This document shows, piece by piece, positions 24,331 through 36,238 of a DNA stretch of 64,000 nucleotides. The stretch is from positions 871,273-935,272 of the forward strand of contig NMRA01000051.1 of assembly GCA_002633005.1 (NCBI GenBank), given 5' to 3'. Under the pieces are notes generated by a model. It did not search any database. It saw only the letters and a list, made by a program, of their open reading frames with translations, and was not told where the DNA came from. Source of the stretch: Phoronis australis (Eukaryota > Phoronida > Phoronidae). Each line of letters begins with the position of its first letter. Within the stretch, counting starts at the first letter, position 1. Made by a program: the position numbers and the translations under genes.

Positions 24331-25708
24331 TCTAGGATTCCGGGAGTTTTTCATTCACAAAGTTGGCAACTATGCACTGCTACATATAATACTCCAAGTT
24401 TCTGAAGCCAATTGCCGGTAAGTCCGACACTCTATTTTTCTAATAGAATTAAGGCTCTAGAAATAGTTTTCGTGAGTGTAAACCCAAGCAAACATGTGCA
24501 TTGAATATTAAAGTCCTTACCTCTACTGTGGCTGTTTCACCATTGACTTCACTGCACGTCGTATTTGAACGCTCAATTGGCGAATATTTTTATTTTTTAA
24601 GCTCTGTACGTCTTGGCCACTTCTGATTGGCTGGAACATCACTTGTATTTGAGGAACACATTTCTTAACCAATCACGAATCATGGTTCTTACATTGAATT
24701 TCAGAAGACCGGTTGAACACGCGACATTATGTTTTCACAGCTATGACACTCAAAGTTTGCTTTGCTTGTCACCCAAGCAAGAACGCATTCAACATTTGGC
24801 TGTACGTATTGCAAAACCCACGCTCGAATGCGAAATTTTTGTGTGTACACTACCATTATTAAAAAGTCTTATTAATATTTATGAGGAATACGAAAAGGAG
24901 GTTAAGCACGGCAATGCGATGCCTGCCTCCGCATTTCGTTTACAGGAGATTTGTCGTTTGCGCCTGATTTAATTTTTGGTTTCCTTGAAGAGTGCGTATC
25001 AAAAAGGACTCATAGCTCCGGGGTCGAATAGTTGAACAAAGGATTCCGATATTATTCAGAAAAGTCCATTCATGACGCAATAAACGAGGCACCTGTATTA
25101 GGCAAATCAAGTTTGAACCGAGAGCAATTCGTGGTTTCATTTAGTGTAAACTAATGAAAATTTATAATATTATTAATGATTATTTGGAATAAGCAAGGGC
25201 TAGTTACCCCGTTCTAGTGCTCAAAATAACCCAGACGGGATCGCTACATGTAAGTAAACCTCCTAGTTGAAGCTAGTTTTCCATTAGAAGTTAGGGATAC
25301 TAAATGTTCGCTGAAATTGTCGTAGCTTTGGGCTAAGTAACGACCGCAAGCTGTGGTCTAAGTTCGAGGCCGTGACTGCGAAGCATAACTGACGCTCGGT
25401 TTCTATAAGAAATTTTACGTAAAAAGTAGTTGCAATGCCAACTACTAAATCTTTTGAATTTTTTGAAGATTATCTGTCTACTGGACACTTAGCTTCATTC
25501 GTCGTCGAAACAGTCAAAGTAGGCCTTCGTCGGCCTAGCCTGGGTCATCCATCATGCCAAATGATCATTTTCTCGGTTCTTTTTCTTTTCTGGAGGGGAG
25601 TGTGATGCAAGGTAAGATGACTGGGAACCCTTAGATTTACCGTTGCCGAACGAACATAACAGTTTTCGTCACACTTGTAATGCCAATAACTATCGCGGGC
25701 CGTTAGGG
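24331..25708. other. No confirmed gene; CCAAT-like boxes near 24625-24680
   Basis: TTCTGATTGGCTGG (about 24620) and AACCAATCACGA (about 24667) are CCAAT-box-like. They precede an ATG at 24681 with 96 open codons and no recognised motif. Chance is a reasonable explanation. Confidence 0.2.
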
Positions 25709-26660
25709 TGAAAGTGTCGCGCGTAATTACACTCTTAATTACGACCGAGTCTTCGCTCGTGTTTTACGACCGAAATCGTTCGCTAGTAATTACGACCGAG
25801 GCTTCGCTTGTGTTTTGCGATCGAAATTGCTCGCCCGTCATTACGAGCGTAATTACGACCGAGACTTCGCTCGTGTTTTACGACCGAAATCGTCATATCC
25901 AATGAGAAATTGGTTTGTAGGCCATGTGAGCTCTGAAGAAGTTTTACCCTTGTATTCTGCGCTCGTAATTTTAAAAAGTAGTCGTTAGATTTAAGTACCA
26001 GTCAACGAGACCACCAGTCATTAAATTAATACATAGTTAATGTTCGTTAGATTAAGTACCAGTCATTGAGACCACCAGTCATTAAACTAATACGCAGTTG
26101 ATGTTGTGTTTGAGGTACAAATGGTCAGTTATTCAAATGTTTTAACCACCAACATTTAAAAATTCTACTACAGAACACCCCCCCCCCCCTCCAAAACCGT
26201 TTTCGACCTATGTTCTTTGGAATGTCATATGTACGCACTATTAAGAGTAAGAGGATGAAATTTGGCCTAAACATTGCAAAAGCGTGGCACTTTTAACAAA
26301 TAAAACAAAAACATTGTCTGACTAGATATACATTTATGCACCTTAATATGTTCTAAAACAGACTACTTTCAAGTGCCTGGGATGGCTAGGACAGCCAGTA
26401 AAAAATTCAGTCTTCAATATTTTCAACCTTTTGCACTTATATACTTTGCACTTGAGATTTTACCTTCTGAACACTTCATAACGTGCAAAATACGAGCGTA
26501 AAGTAACGAACGTAAAAATACGAGCGTAAAATTTCTAGCGCACAACTACTTCAGAGCTCACGTGACCGACAGTTTCTCTTTGGATTTAATGATTTTGGTA
26601 GTAAAACACTAGCGAAGTCTCGGCCATAATTACGAGCGTAATTACGCGCGACACTTTCAC
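25709..26660. mobile_element. Foldback element with internal TACGA/TCGCTCG tandem units
   Basis: Ends are GTGAAAGTGTCGCGCGTAAT and its exact inverted counterpart. The left arm holds three copies of a unit of about 50 bp beginning AATTACGACCGAG and including CTTCGCTCGTGTTTTACGA; the right arm holds about one. Both arms continue through AGCTCTGAAG and an array of TACGAGCGTAAA words. The loop contains a 62-bp tandem duplication (25982-26103). A diverged relative lies at 63.05-63.27 kb. Non-coding. Confidence 0.75.
25982..26103. repeat. Two-copy tandem repeat of about 61 bp
   Basis: GTTAGATTWAAGTACCAGTC...GAGACCACCAGTCATTAAA...TTAATGTTC is present twice in a row inside the foldback loop. Confidence 0.85.
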
Positions 26661-26722
26661 TCGATCGGCACCCGATAGATAACCTTGTATGGCCACGATT
26701 CAGTAATAGTAATCACGCTTGT

Positions 26723-27184
26723 CAGCCTCGTTCCTGCGCCTTAAGATGACGCTGATCGGTTTAGCCATTTGAGGCTTGGTTATGGGAATTACCTTCAGCG
26801 CAATGATCGGCCGCTGCCTTGACGTCTTTAAAACAAAGGCACATTTTAATTATTTTCACGGGCGTTGTTGCTTCTATTCATGAGGCAGAATGCGTTGTTT
26901 TGGTTATCGTCTAAAATAAAGGTTGTTCGTTACTTATTTTCAATTCTTTTTTATGAATAGCACTAATTTGTTTTCGAATCAAAATACATTATTTTTGTAC
27001 TAATTTAGACCTAATTTTTTTATTTTTATGTAAAATTGCGGAAAATTTCAAAATTACATTACTCGTTATATTCCGGCGATTTTCGTAAAAATGTGCCAGA
27101 ATTCTGATCACATGTTACTTCCCATAACCAAGCCTCAAATGGCTTAACCGATCAGCGCCATCTTGGGGCTTGACAACGAGGCTG
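26723..27184. mobile_element. MITE with 65-bp TIRs and degenerate 10-bp target duplication
   Basis: A 462-bp element starting CAGCCTCGTT and ending AACGAGGCTG. The arms share GCTGATCGGTT, AGCCATTTGAGGCTTGGTTA and TGGGAA over about 65 bp. Flanks TCACGCTTGT (26713-26722) and TCATACTTGT (27185-27194) match at 8 of 10 positions, as expected for an old Mutator-like target duplication. The interior is AT-rich without a frame. Confidence 0.75.
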
Positions 27185-27286
27185 TCATACTTGTCGTCTA
27201 CATGAACGTCGCTAGCCTCGTTTCGCTTTGTGTGACTACTGGAATAACTTTTGAGATCGGTCACATGAGGCTAGATCAAGTAGGTC

Positions 27287-27669
27287 CGATATTCTAAGAT
27301 TGCGCTTGGAAATCTGTTTGGTAAATCGCTTGCTTGACTGGCTTCCCTCACACTGTACTGTAGATCCAAGATTCGGTTGGAAGTGCGATCACAGATCTGC
27401 CGTTAATTTTCATCTTGTCAGTCAGCTGTATGTCGAATTGCTGTGAACGCATTCGCGCATTCATCAAAAGTGGGAGAGAGATTAGAAACTCTTTGGTGAC
27501 TGCAGAGTTTTTCCTGCGAGTGTATTTCAAAATCGGGAATTTTGCGATTTTTTTCTAGAAATTCCCTCACAGAGAAAAGGGGATAACTCTGTAGTAGACG
27601 TTGCGAGATGATTATTTCGTCAGAATTGTTTAAAAGATATTTTTGACGAGATTCGCGTTCCATGCCTCT
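27287..27669 (-). mobile_element. TTAA-flanked MITE family B, copy 2 (truncated)
   Basis: The reverse complement starts AGAGGCATGGAACGCGA directly after TTAA (27670-27673). It aligns with 52758-53110 through CTCGCAACGTCTACTACAGA, TGAGGGAATTT, GATTTTGAAATAC, AACTCTG and AAGCCAGT. Similarity ends near TTAGAATAT, and the other terminus is missing. Confidence 0.75.
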
Positions 27670-27673
27670 TTAA

Positions 27674-30017
27674 ACTTTCATGAAACGGAGCCCAAGTGAT
27701 TGAGAACTTCAAGAAAATAATTAGTAACATGTGAAAAGCCGCGAAAAAGAACGTTTAATAAATCTATTTTTAACCTCTTAGTTTTGTCATTAACAAAATA
27801 GCGAGGGATCAGTTGAAATTGGTACGCGTCTTTTTTCTTCCGAATTTTCAGTGGCAGGGTAGTAGAACACCCAGTCTTCTGCCAGTTAAAATAATGTAAT
27901 GACCGACACATTCGGAGTAGATTGACATATTCTCTTTAATTTTGAAGTAGTTATTCACGTTACAAATTGCGTTAGGCACCATTGCCCAGTGCAGCCTCGC
28001 AGCGACACTAACGTAATCGTGTGTAATTATAGACAATGGGTATGTTATCTCCCGTGTACCTACGCCGTCGTACCAAGATGTTGTTAGTGTTCGTGTCTCT
28101 TACGTTCTATGTCATGTGACAAATTGGTCAAGTTTTACCTTTTATCAAGTCTATCAGCCGGATTTCTTACTCTGGTACCCGCGATAGGTGTACAACTTCC
28201 GTCTACGCCGGGTACCAGAAATGTGGTTTCTCAGATTCTGATTTTTGGTGATGCTGTTGTTTATAACACCCTCTACTGCTCAACATATGAGACGGTTTAA
28301 GCCATATCAACTTCGTTTTTCACAGACAATATGCTACTTAAAATGTGTCGAATTTTTATATAATGAATGAAAAATATTTTATGTTTGGCGACAGAAAAAA
28401 AATGTAAATTGCCAGGTGAAGGTCGTACTCACGAAGTGTTCTTCAGGGCCAGCTGATTACTAATGATTTTCCAAATATCAGCCAAAGTGTTCGATTGATC
28501 GCGGAGCGAGATCTGTGTTGAACGGCCCCAGTTTAAGAAAAAGTTCACTCGTCTGCATGGTTTTACCGGGATTGCGAAAAATATTTCTAGTATTTCAAAT
28601 CTCTTTCAATTTATGAGCGTCGAATTTGGCGGGAAATTAGTTTCTTAGTGGTTTCTGCCATCCTAGAGGATAACAGTCGGAGCCCCACCTAGAAGTTTCA
28701 TGACATTTTGTCAATATTGGGCCAATGCTGTCATGGTTACCGAGATAAGCGAAATAATTAGCACTTGTGCTAATACCGGCTAACGTGAAGATGGTTATAA
28801 TGATGATGGCTGTGTCATTGGTACTGTTTATAATGACGGCCGCAGGAATACTCATAAGGATGAAGATGAAGTCGATGACAAATGACCATATGGATGCCGA
28901 TGTCAACACCCTACAGCACAGTCTACTTCATCTTTGGCAAAGTTCTCGATTTGTTTATTTCATCTCAGCTATCCTGGGTCCTGGGAAGATTCTCGATGCT
29001 GCCCTAACCCCATTTAATTGGAGCTTATTCAGTAACGCAAGGAACTTACTAGTGAAAGCTTATGAGATCCCGCGCTTCGGTTGTAACGTGTAGTTGTTTG
29101 TCGTGAAGTCTCGCGTGACCTCACCAAACTTACAAGACACTATCGGAACACGCCAGTGCCGTGCTACTTATTATATAGTCATCAGTTAGGCGACTGCCGG
29201 ATGTGGAACTGGCACTTGGGTCTTCACATTATCAATTATTTTTGTGGCATGCGCACTGTACGTGTTCGCTATACTGTTCCATCGGCCGCAGCTTATTTTG
29301 AGCTTCACCGTGCTGAAGATTTTTTGATTAATCAATCCCACAGTTTGCAGGTCATTTCAACGCCATAGATTTAAATAAAATGCGTGCGTGTCGCCGAACT
29401 CCAGCTCGAGCGAAACATCTTATCCTTTCTGTCGGCCGTAAGCGTAAACTCCAATGAGTAAGGTAAATGTACGAGAAATGCAGGTGTCCAAAAAAGTCCC
29501 AAATATTGACAGTTCGCTTTTGCAACATGACCTTATATGTACGTGTTTCAAATAACTTGGTAAGAAATCGTACTCGTACATCCTGTCGCATCGTAATATC
29601 TTAACACGAAAGAAGCGATGTTTTTCCCAGGCGGCTTTACTTTTTCTCAGTTGTCATGATGCATTCCGTTGTTTAATCCAGTCTTCAATATGCAAACTTA
29701 AAATGGAAGATACAACTTTTGTTCAATATCCTATATCCAACATGCAAAACGAAAACTGAGTATGGAATCCTATTTCCAATTTGTAAAATGAAGATCAAAA
29801 AGTCCGACTTTTGTTTAAAATCCGATTTTCAGTTGTTTATTTTCCATATTGGAAATTGAATTAACGGTGATACCGTAATTCAGGTTCGGTGATCGGCGTT
29901 GTGAAACGTTGGCCAGCTTTAATAACTGAATGATCCCTAATGCCAACTATGGTACCCGCGGTAGATTTTGTAGATTCTAGTAAGCCGCGGGGTCGGCGAA
30001 CCCGACTTAAAGACCTT
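27674..30017. other. No confirmed gene; short perfect hairpin at 28171-28219
   Basis: TCTGGTACCCG pairs perfectly with CGGGTACCAGA around a 27-base loop. An ATG-rich low-complexity stretch at about 28780-28890 produces a hydrophobic frame that I do not accept as a gene. Nothing else is supported. Confidence 0.35.
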
Positions 30018-30257
30018 GGGCCTGTTCCAAGAAACTGACTTAAAGTCATTTTTGACTGAAGTCTAAAACTTGTCTCAGTCAACTTCCAAATTTTGAAACT
30101 TTCAATTCCAGTAAGATAGTCAAAATGAAGACAAAACTTAAGTCAAGGTTAAATTATCTTTCTTGGATAGGTTTTGAGACAAATTTAAGTTTCATGGTAA
30201 AATTGACATAAATTTAAGATTTGTCTTAGCTAAGTCAGTTTTCTTGGAATGAGCCTC
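30018..30257. mobile_element. Short MITE with inverted TTCCAAGAAA ends
   Basis: A 240-bp unit. The left end GGGCCTGTTCCAAGAAACTG and the inverted right end GAGGCTCATTCCAAGAAAAC both continue into CTGACTTA. The interior is rich in ACTTAAGTC/GACTTAAG words. No clean target duplication. Confidence 0.6.
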
Positions 30258-32252
30258 TTACCTCAAAGGGTTATTATAATACAAACAGTTGAAAATATAT
30301 GAAAATGTATATCGAATTATGTAATATGTAGCATGCCATCATGTTTTCCCATTTTCTGATATCAATCTGCAACCATTCTTAGAGCAATTTTAACCGGGCG
30401 GAGATCCTGACCTGAATTACCTGTACATCAGTTCAGGAACAATTCCTAGATTGCGGCCTTGTTGTCCTTGAAAACCTATTAATACCACCTAGGTATAAAA
30501 CCGTTCTTGTTCTGTTTAGATGTTTTTAATTCAAATTCTGTTTCTTGGTTGTTATGCAAATTTGGTTGTTTATTGTGCAAATGTTTAGTCATGTGTCTGC
30601 ACGTGAAGCGTACTATTTAATAATAAGCTGAAATAATGAATACGTCGAACTTCTAGCTCTAAGTGTCCTGATTCATAGCAAAGGTGCAGCATATTTCAGC
30701 TAAAGGATATATTCTGGTAAAAAATCTTTCTAGATCTGCGCTTCTCACGTGAATTCCTGTGACACGTACCCGTGCTTGATTTTTACTGCCTGCGACCAGA
30801 GCGACGGAGTCTCTGAGAGTTGCCATGAATCACTTCGCCGCGACAATGCTTGCTAAATTGACTTTAAATTTCAATTATTAAGACAAAACATTTTAACGTG
30901 AAAAGATTTACGGTCATTATTCACCGTTGTCTAAGAATGAAAGCCCGCGGTTAATTAATCGAATACGCAAGCTCGTCAAAGGGTGGCGCTTAACGGGGAA
31001 GAGTGTACTGATTTAGCTGAATATCTGTTATGGGAAACTATTGTGGTGTAAGGAACATAGTTTATTTATATCACGAATATCAACTACTGCACAATGCTTG
31101 CGGGCAACTAATTGCTAGTCCCGCGCGTAATTTTAGGTATTGCTTTAATAGTTTGGATGAGAACACCGTTCAGATTGAAAGGAATGTGTCAGTTTTCGGT
31201 CTGCATTATAGAAACCAAGGAACACTTTACAAAACAACTTTTGAAATAAAAAAATCACAATGACATACAAATTATTCTAATTGAATTAACATTGAAATAC
31301 TCAAAATCGGTTACTTAAATATCCATGTACTGTCAAATCTCATTAGACCAGTGGACCTTTACTGCGGGTTAAAACGTACGATGTCTAATCAACTCTGTCC
31401 GTCTGCTCAACGTGCAGAAAAAAACCAAGATGAGAGGACCTACACTCCGCATTTGAATTTGGCATAAGTAATACGAATTAGACGCGAGTAATACTTTAAG
31501 TTCAACATCAAAGCGCGATTTTACCTCGTTACACATAGTTATTTGCTATAAAAGCGACGGTACATGTTTAGCGGACAGGCCGTCACTTTGTTAACATAAA
31601 TTACGGTAATAGGAATTGTCTACATGTATATATATACATGCATTTCTAACACTAGGATATTTCACTGATGATGTTCGCAAAATATGAATTTCTCGTGTCA
31701 TCTGGTGCTATGTCTGTTATTTTTTTTCATATTTTGTTTGAGCATCAATTTGTGTTTAGAGACTACACACATGTTATGTATAGTTGATGTTAGCGAATTC
31801 TAGTACGCTTTGGGAAGTCCCGCAAGACACACACTCAAAAGTACTCTACAAACTCGTCAGCAAAACCATTTTAAAGGGGCACTTCGTCGGTGTTTAGCTG
31901 TCAATTTGTTAGCTGTTAATTTAATTATAATTATAATTATCAAAACAGTTGATCGTCGTCTCAGATTCGCTGTCACTTTTACAGTTTTTCACAGCACGAA
32001 AGCGGTTTGCATAGCCTAACCTACAATGTTTCAACGAATATATCTGAGGGATTTCATTGGTTGTTAAAAGAATCGCTTTGGGGTTTAAAACTATAACCAC
32101 ACTATGCGATCTTCAATTGTCGCGGAATGAGACGGCAACTCAACTCATAGTCAGTCCGTACATGTGTCATTTTTGAATTTGCAATTTCAGGTTTGATCAA
32201 CTCTACTCTGGTCTTCACTTGGTCTTCACTTGCTTCTTTCCATAGGTACATA
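30258..32252. other. No recognisable feature
   Basis: Nothing supported. The palindromic ATGTATATATATACAT lies near 31624. Confidence 0.4.
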
Positions 32253-32506
32253 AGCATGCGTGCACCCAGCCTAAAATATAGGGGGGCTCGAAGTTTTCAG
32301 TATGTGGACATTTTACTGAAAAGACGGGGACTAAAAAAGTGGGATACTACGTTCAGACCTATGAATTGTGTATTCGCTCAGAATTTCTGTGGACTTTTGT
32401 CTCGTTTTCTCGGACTTTTTGTTTCTCTGAGGTGGACCTTTTTGCCCACTTCGCCAAATGAGGGGCTCGTTGGAGCCCCTCGAGTCCCCCCGAGTGTGCT
32501 TATGAT
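32253..32506 (+). mobile_element. MITE, family A, copy 2
   Basis: Aligns in opposite orientation with 8509-8766 (GGGGGGCTCGAA, ACGGGGAC, GTGGACTTTTGTCTC, TTTCTCGGACT, TTTTTGCCCAC, GGGGCTCG). The outer ends CATAAGCATGCG and GTGTGCTTATG are partial inverted repeats. Open frames of about 126 and 139 codons on the two strands fall inside or across it and are not genes. Confidence 0.65.
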
Positions 32507-33050
32507 TAAGCGAGGGCCTGGCAGGGGAAGCAATTACTCCCCCAGATTCGGACAAAATGAAGGAAAATCCTAGAGCAACAACAAAAAAAATGTACAGAAA
32601 TGCATCCAATGATGGAATTCCACCGTTTGGTCCTGTTGGACACCTTTGCTCTGGAGTAAATATATCCAGACGGCTGAAACGTAGAGGAGCCTCCATCCGA
32701 TATAAGAACCCAATCCGATTGTTTTGTATTAACAGCTTCATACTTTCCAAATCTTTAATAATCTCTTTGATTTTCTGGTGAAGGTTTTATGTCGCGTGAT
32801 CACTTTTATGCAACTTGGCCCTGGGCCCATTTGCATAAAAGTTATACGCCGCATAGCAATAATGATGTGGCATTATCACGCGCCACGTTGTTATTGTTGA
32901 ACATTGCACCTGACGTCATGCAACAATCAAACTTGTTCAGCGGATAATTTTGAAGTTTTATGCAACCCAGGCCAGTATGCCAAGTGATGTTTTATTGACA
33001 ACCCTAAATCACAGACACTATTTCTACACGAAATTATTCATTACAATGAC
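32507..33050. other. No recognisable gene before the LINE copy
   Basis: Sequence up to the 5' truncation point of the LINE; nothing supported. Confidence 0.35.
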
Positions 33051-34027
33051 CAGCAGTCCGTTCGTTACACTGATGGCTCTAAACTTGACAACGGACAGTC
33101 AGGATCAGGAATCTACTTTCCAAACCTTGCAAATGACGACAAAGAAAGCTGGATCTCTCTGGGTAACAACGTTACAGTCTTTCAGGCTGAAAATGTCGCC
33201 ATTCACCAGGCAGACCAACTGGCAAGGGAGCATGAAACAGACCTTGGTAACAAGGAACTCTTCATACTCTCAGACAGCCAAGCAGCTGTTAAAGCTCTAA
33301 CTAAGCCCAAGATCAACTCCCATTACGTCCTGGCCTGTGTAAACGAGCTTAACCACCTTTCAGCCAGTAGAACTGTTCGTGAACTGGGTTAAAGACAATG
33401 TTGGCATTGACGGTAACAAAGCTGCTGACAAACTTGCAAAAGAAGGAGCAAGTGCACCCTGTTTTGTACCAGAACCTTGCATACAAGCTGCCTATAGGTG
33501 CTGCAGAGCAAAGGTAAGACACTGGGTGCGCAAACTGTCCGTGGATGCATGGAGAAAGCTCCCTGCCTGCAGACAAACCAAACAACTATTGAACCAAAAG
33601 GTTCAAAGAAACTTGAGTTTAGATAGGCTTGCTACAACGCAGCTGATCCAGATTATTGCTGGACACTGCAACCTAGCTCGGCACCGTAACATCACAGGAC
33701 ACATGGCATGTTCATTGTGTCCCAACTGTGGCTTGGATGCCGAGACTCCTCAACATTTGGTGGAGATTTGCCCTGCTTACAATAGACAACACAATCTACT
33801 TCTTGATGGACACATAACCCGTCTGGTTAACATTGTTAGTTCATACAGGTTTCATGGTCTTTCTGAGACAAACAGGCAAATTGGAAGACTTTACCGATGA
33901 GGAATCCGGTGATGTCGTGTCCCCATGAGTCATAATTAGGTGATTAGTGTAATGGGCTCGGCCTTGTAGTCTAAACACGTCTGATGTACCGCAAAATTAA
34001 GGCATCAGGCTACCTGCACTCTTTTTT
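33051..34027 (+). pseudogene. 5'-truncated LINE with RNase H and zinc-finger tail, copy 2
   Basis: In the first frame (from about 33051) the sequence reads SVRYTDGSKLDNG, then FQAENVAIHQAD, then LSDSQAAVKAL: the D, E and D blocks of RNase H. A frameshift near 33375 moves the reading to the second frame, which gives NWVKDNVGIDGNKAAD with the last RNase H acidic residue, then KLSVDAW, LARHRNITG and the zinc-finger-like CPNC...HLVEIC motif, ending at 33900. A 3' UTR of about 125 bp follows, ending GCACTCTTTTTTT. Reverse transcriptase is absent. RNase H downstream of RT is known from I- and R1-type LINEs; the exact clade is not determined. Confidence 0.85.
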
Positions 34028-36112
34028 TAATCCAGCCCAATTGTGTTGTTAAAAGCTTTAAATTCACTTTCTTTGCGTAGTCGGAAGCTGCTTTTGAACA
34101 GAGCAGTATAAGAATTGACATAGATGAACAAAATCAAATGTCTTAAATATCCGTAAGAAGTTTGTAGAGCCCACATGTTTAGGCTGCTATCGAAGCTATA
34201 CAAATGTATAAGACAAATAAGAAACCAACTTCAAAGTAGTAGTCTTGAGGTATTGCGTTTGCTTTGCACTATTTCGGCGCAAGCATTCGTATCCGTTCGT
34301 CCTGTTCACGCATTTGTAAAAATCCAAAGTGGACTAGTTTGCAATGAGTTACGAGCCTTACATGTAGGTATTTGCCGATCTCTTGCTTCTGTTGTTTGTG
34401 TCAGGGGCTATTCTTTTTTTAAAGATGGTGACTGGAGATTGTGTACTCGACGAATCGCTATTGACAAGACTTGCCATTGTCAGCTCCGTGTGTAATCTGC
34501 TTGAAAACTGTATAAGTGAACAGGCATCTAGTGGTGCGATTCGTTAAGTACATTATTTCCGTAGTCATGAAAACTTCTCGAATGAGCGCAAAATTGCGGA
34601 ATTATTAGCCGTGTTTACTCAAGTAAAAATTTAGCGAGAAAAAAATCTGAAAAGTTTTCAGTAAAAAAGTCCCTGGAAAATACTCGTATGAACTGGCATT
34701 TAGTAGTGCGCTAGATGTTCACTGCAGTGCTTGCGATAACAGTCTCTTTTTGCTATGCCCTATTTCCTTTTCTTGATATTCATTTCTTCAAAACTTAAAA
34801 TAATTGCAGATTTCCCATGGCTGCAGGCAAAACAAATGTATTCAGAATCTTACTAGTATATCATTCCACGGTGTTCTGGGAGCCATTGTTTGGCACAAGT
34901 CAGTCGTGTAAATCAAACAGTGATTTTTCATGCAAGAATTTTCCGACTTTTGACTCACAGATCGTACTAGGTAGGCTTATCGATTCTTCTTTGAATAAAG
35001 CATTCTAGAACCGCGTACATTCAGCCAGTCTTTTCTGCCCGGTCGTTATAGAAACCGCTTGCTTGAATGTGTTTTCAACGGATATCGCCTCAGAAATGAA
35101 TCTACCAACAGCTCTCGCGTAAGTTCTTCATTTGCTTGGTTCTTTACAAGTTTTTAAGATTTTAAATGCTCTTAACCTTTTGAGCGGCTATTTACCGTTC
35201 TGGTGTACATGAACTCTTCCTCGTTCCCAGTCTTAACACAGCACCCTCTTTGCGAAAACAGCCCTTTGAAAAGTGGTGATGGATATTGCTAATTTTGAAC
35301 TCTTTTGTGAACAGGCGATACCTTCTGCCAAAATAGTGCAAAGCACGAGTGCTACTTTTTATAAATTGTAACCTCCGTTTGAGTCAGCTCCCACGTCTAG
35401 CTCGCAGATAAACTTCATAATGCACATATGAGTCCGGGGTTTAATTTCTGTACTGGAAACTTGACTGAAAAATTGCGATAATACCCCTTGAACAGTAGTT
35501 AGTAAACAACGCCCTGCGTTTTTGTACGAGCATGTAAAGCATTCTTTGTGATCATCGTGTCTTCAAATCACCACTTTTGTGACATTCAAAGCAATCAAAA
35601 AACTCCAAATTCTCAAAATGTCCGTGAATGAAATAAATCGCCTTTCGCACCCGTCAACTAGGCCCCTCTTGTACACCAGAGTTAGAAATTGTTTCAAGCG
35701 AAGTGGGTGATTTCGTGCTCTCCCAGTGCCGCGTAAAGAGAGCTGTGGCACCAGATAACCTATATTGCAAGGCTCGTTTTGAATAAAATTTGCAATCGAA
35801 TGATGCGGCGTGATTGGTTAAGATTCGTGTTTGGGACTGAGTTCGGAAATTAGATTCTGAGATTCGACTCGGACTCGAACTCGAAATATAACCTATATCA
35901 CGTTACATGATTCAAATACAAACGTGTAAGTTTACTCATGGACTTACATCGTTACATGCAATAGGCCCGTTCTGGACTAAATGTTCCTCTTGCGCGGACG
36001 TGAAAATGTATTGCATTACTGACCTACTTTTCAAAATGTTAGGCACTCGTGAATTGATTATTGTACTGTTACACTCTTGGTGTCTCCATTGCATCTTAAA
36101 TAGAGAATTTTA
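34028..36112. other. No recognisable feature
   Basis: Nothing supported. Confidence 0.4.
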
Positions 36113-36238
36113 CACTCGACTCAGGTTTATGACATGGGTAAACCTCTTGGAAATTTCGTCAAAATTCCAAGGCTTGCCGTGAGATTTTGACGAAATTTCC
36201 AAGAGATTTTGCCCATGTCATAAAGATGAGACGAGAGT
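36113..36238. repeat. Long near-perfect hairpin (snapback)
   Basis: The inner stem of 21 perfect pairs joins 36145-36165 to 36184-36204 around an 18-base loop. A second 13-bp perfect block (36126-36138 with 36212-36224) and an imperfect outer block CTCGACTCA/TGAGACGAG extend it. It could be a snapback MITE or a small-RNA precursor. No known microRNA seed was recognised. Confidence 0.85.

Noticed and set aside
32193-32750. 126- and 139-codon frames on opposite strands
   Set aside because: They overlap a MITE with a sister copy at 8.5 kb; the openness is a composition effect.
36113-36238. A named conserved microRNA
   Set aside because: Neither arm contains a seed I recognise, so I report only a hairpin.
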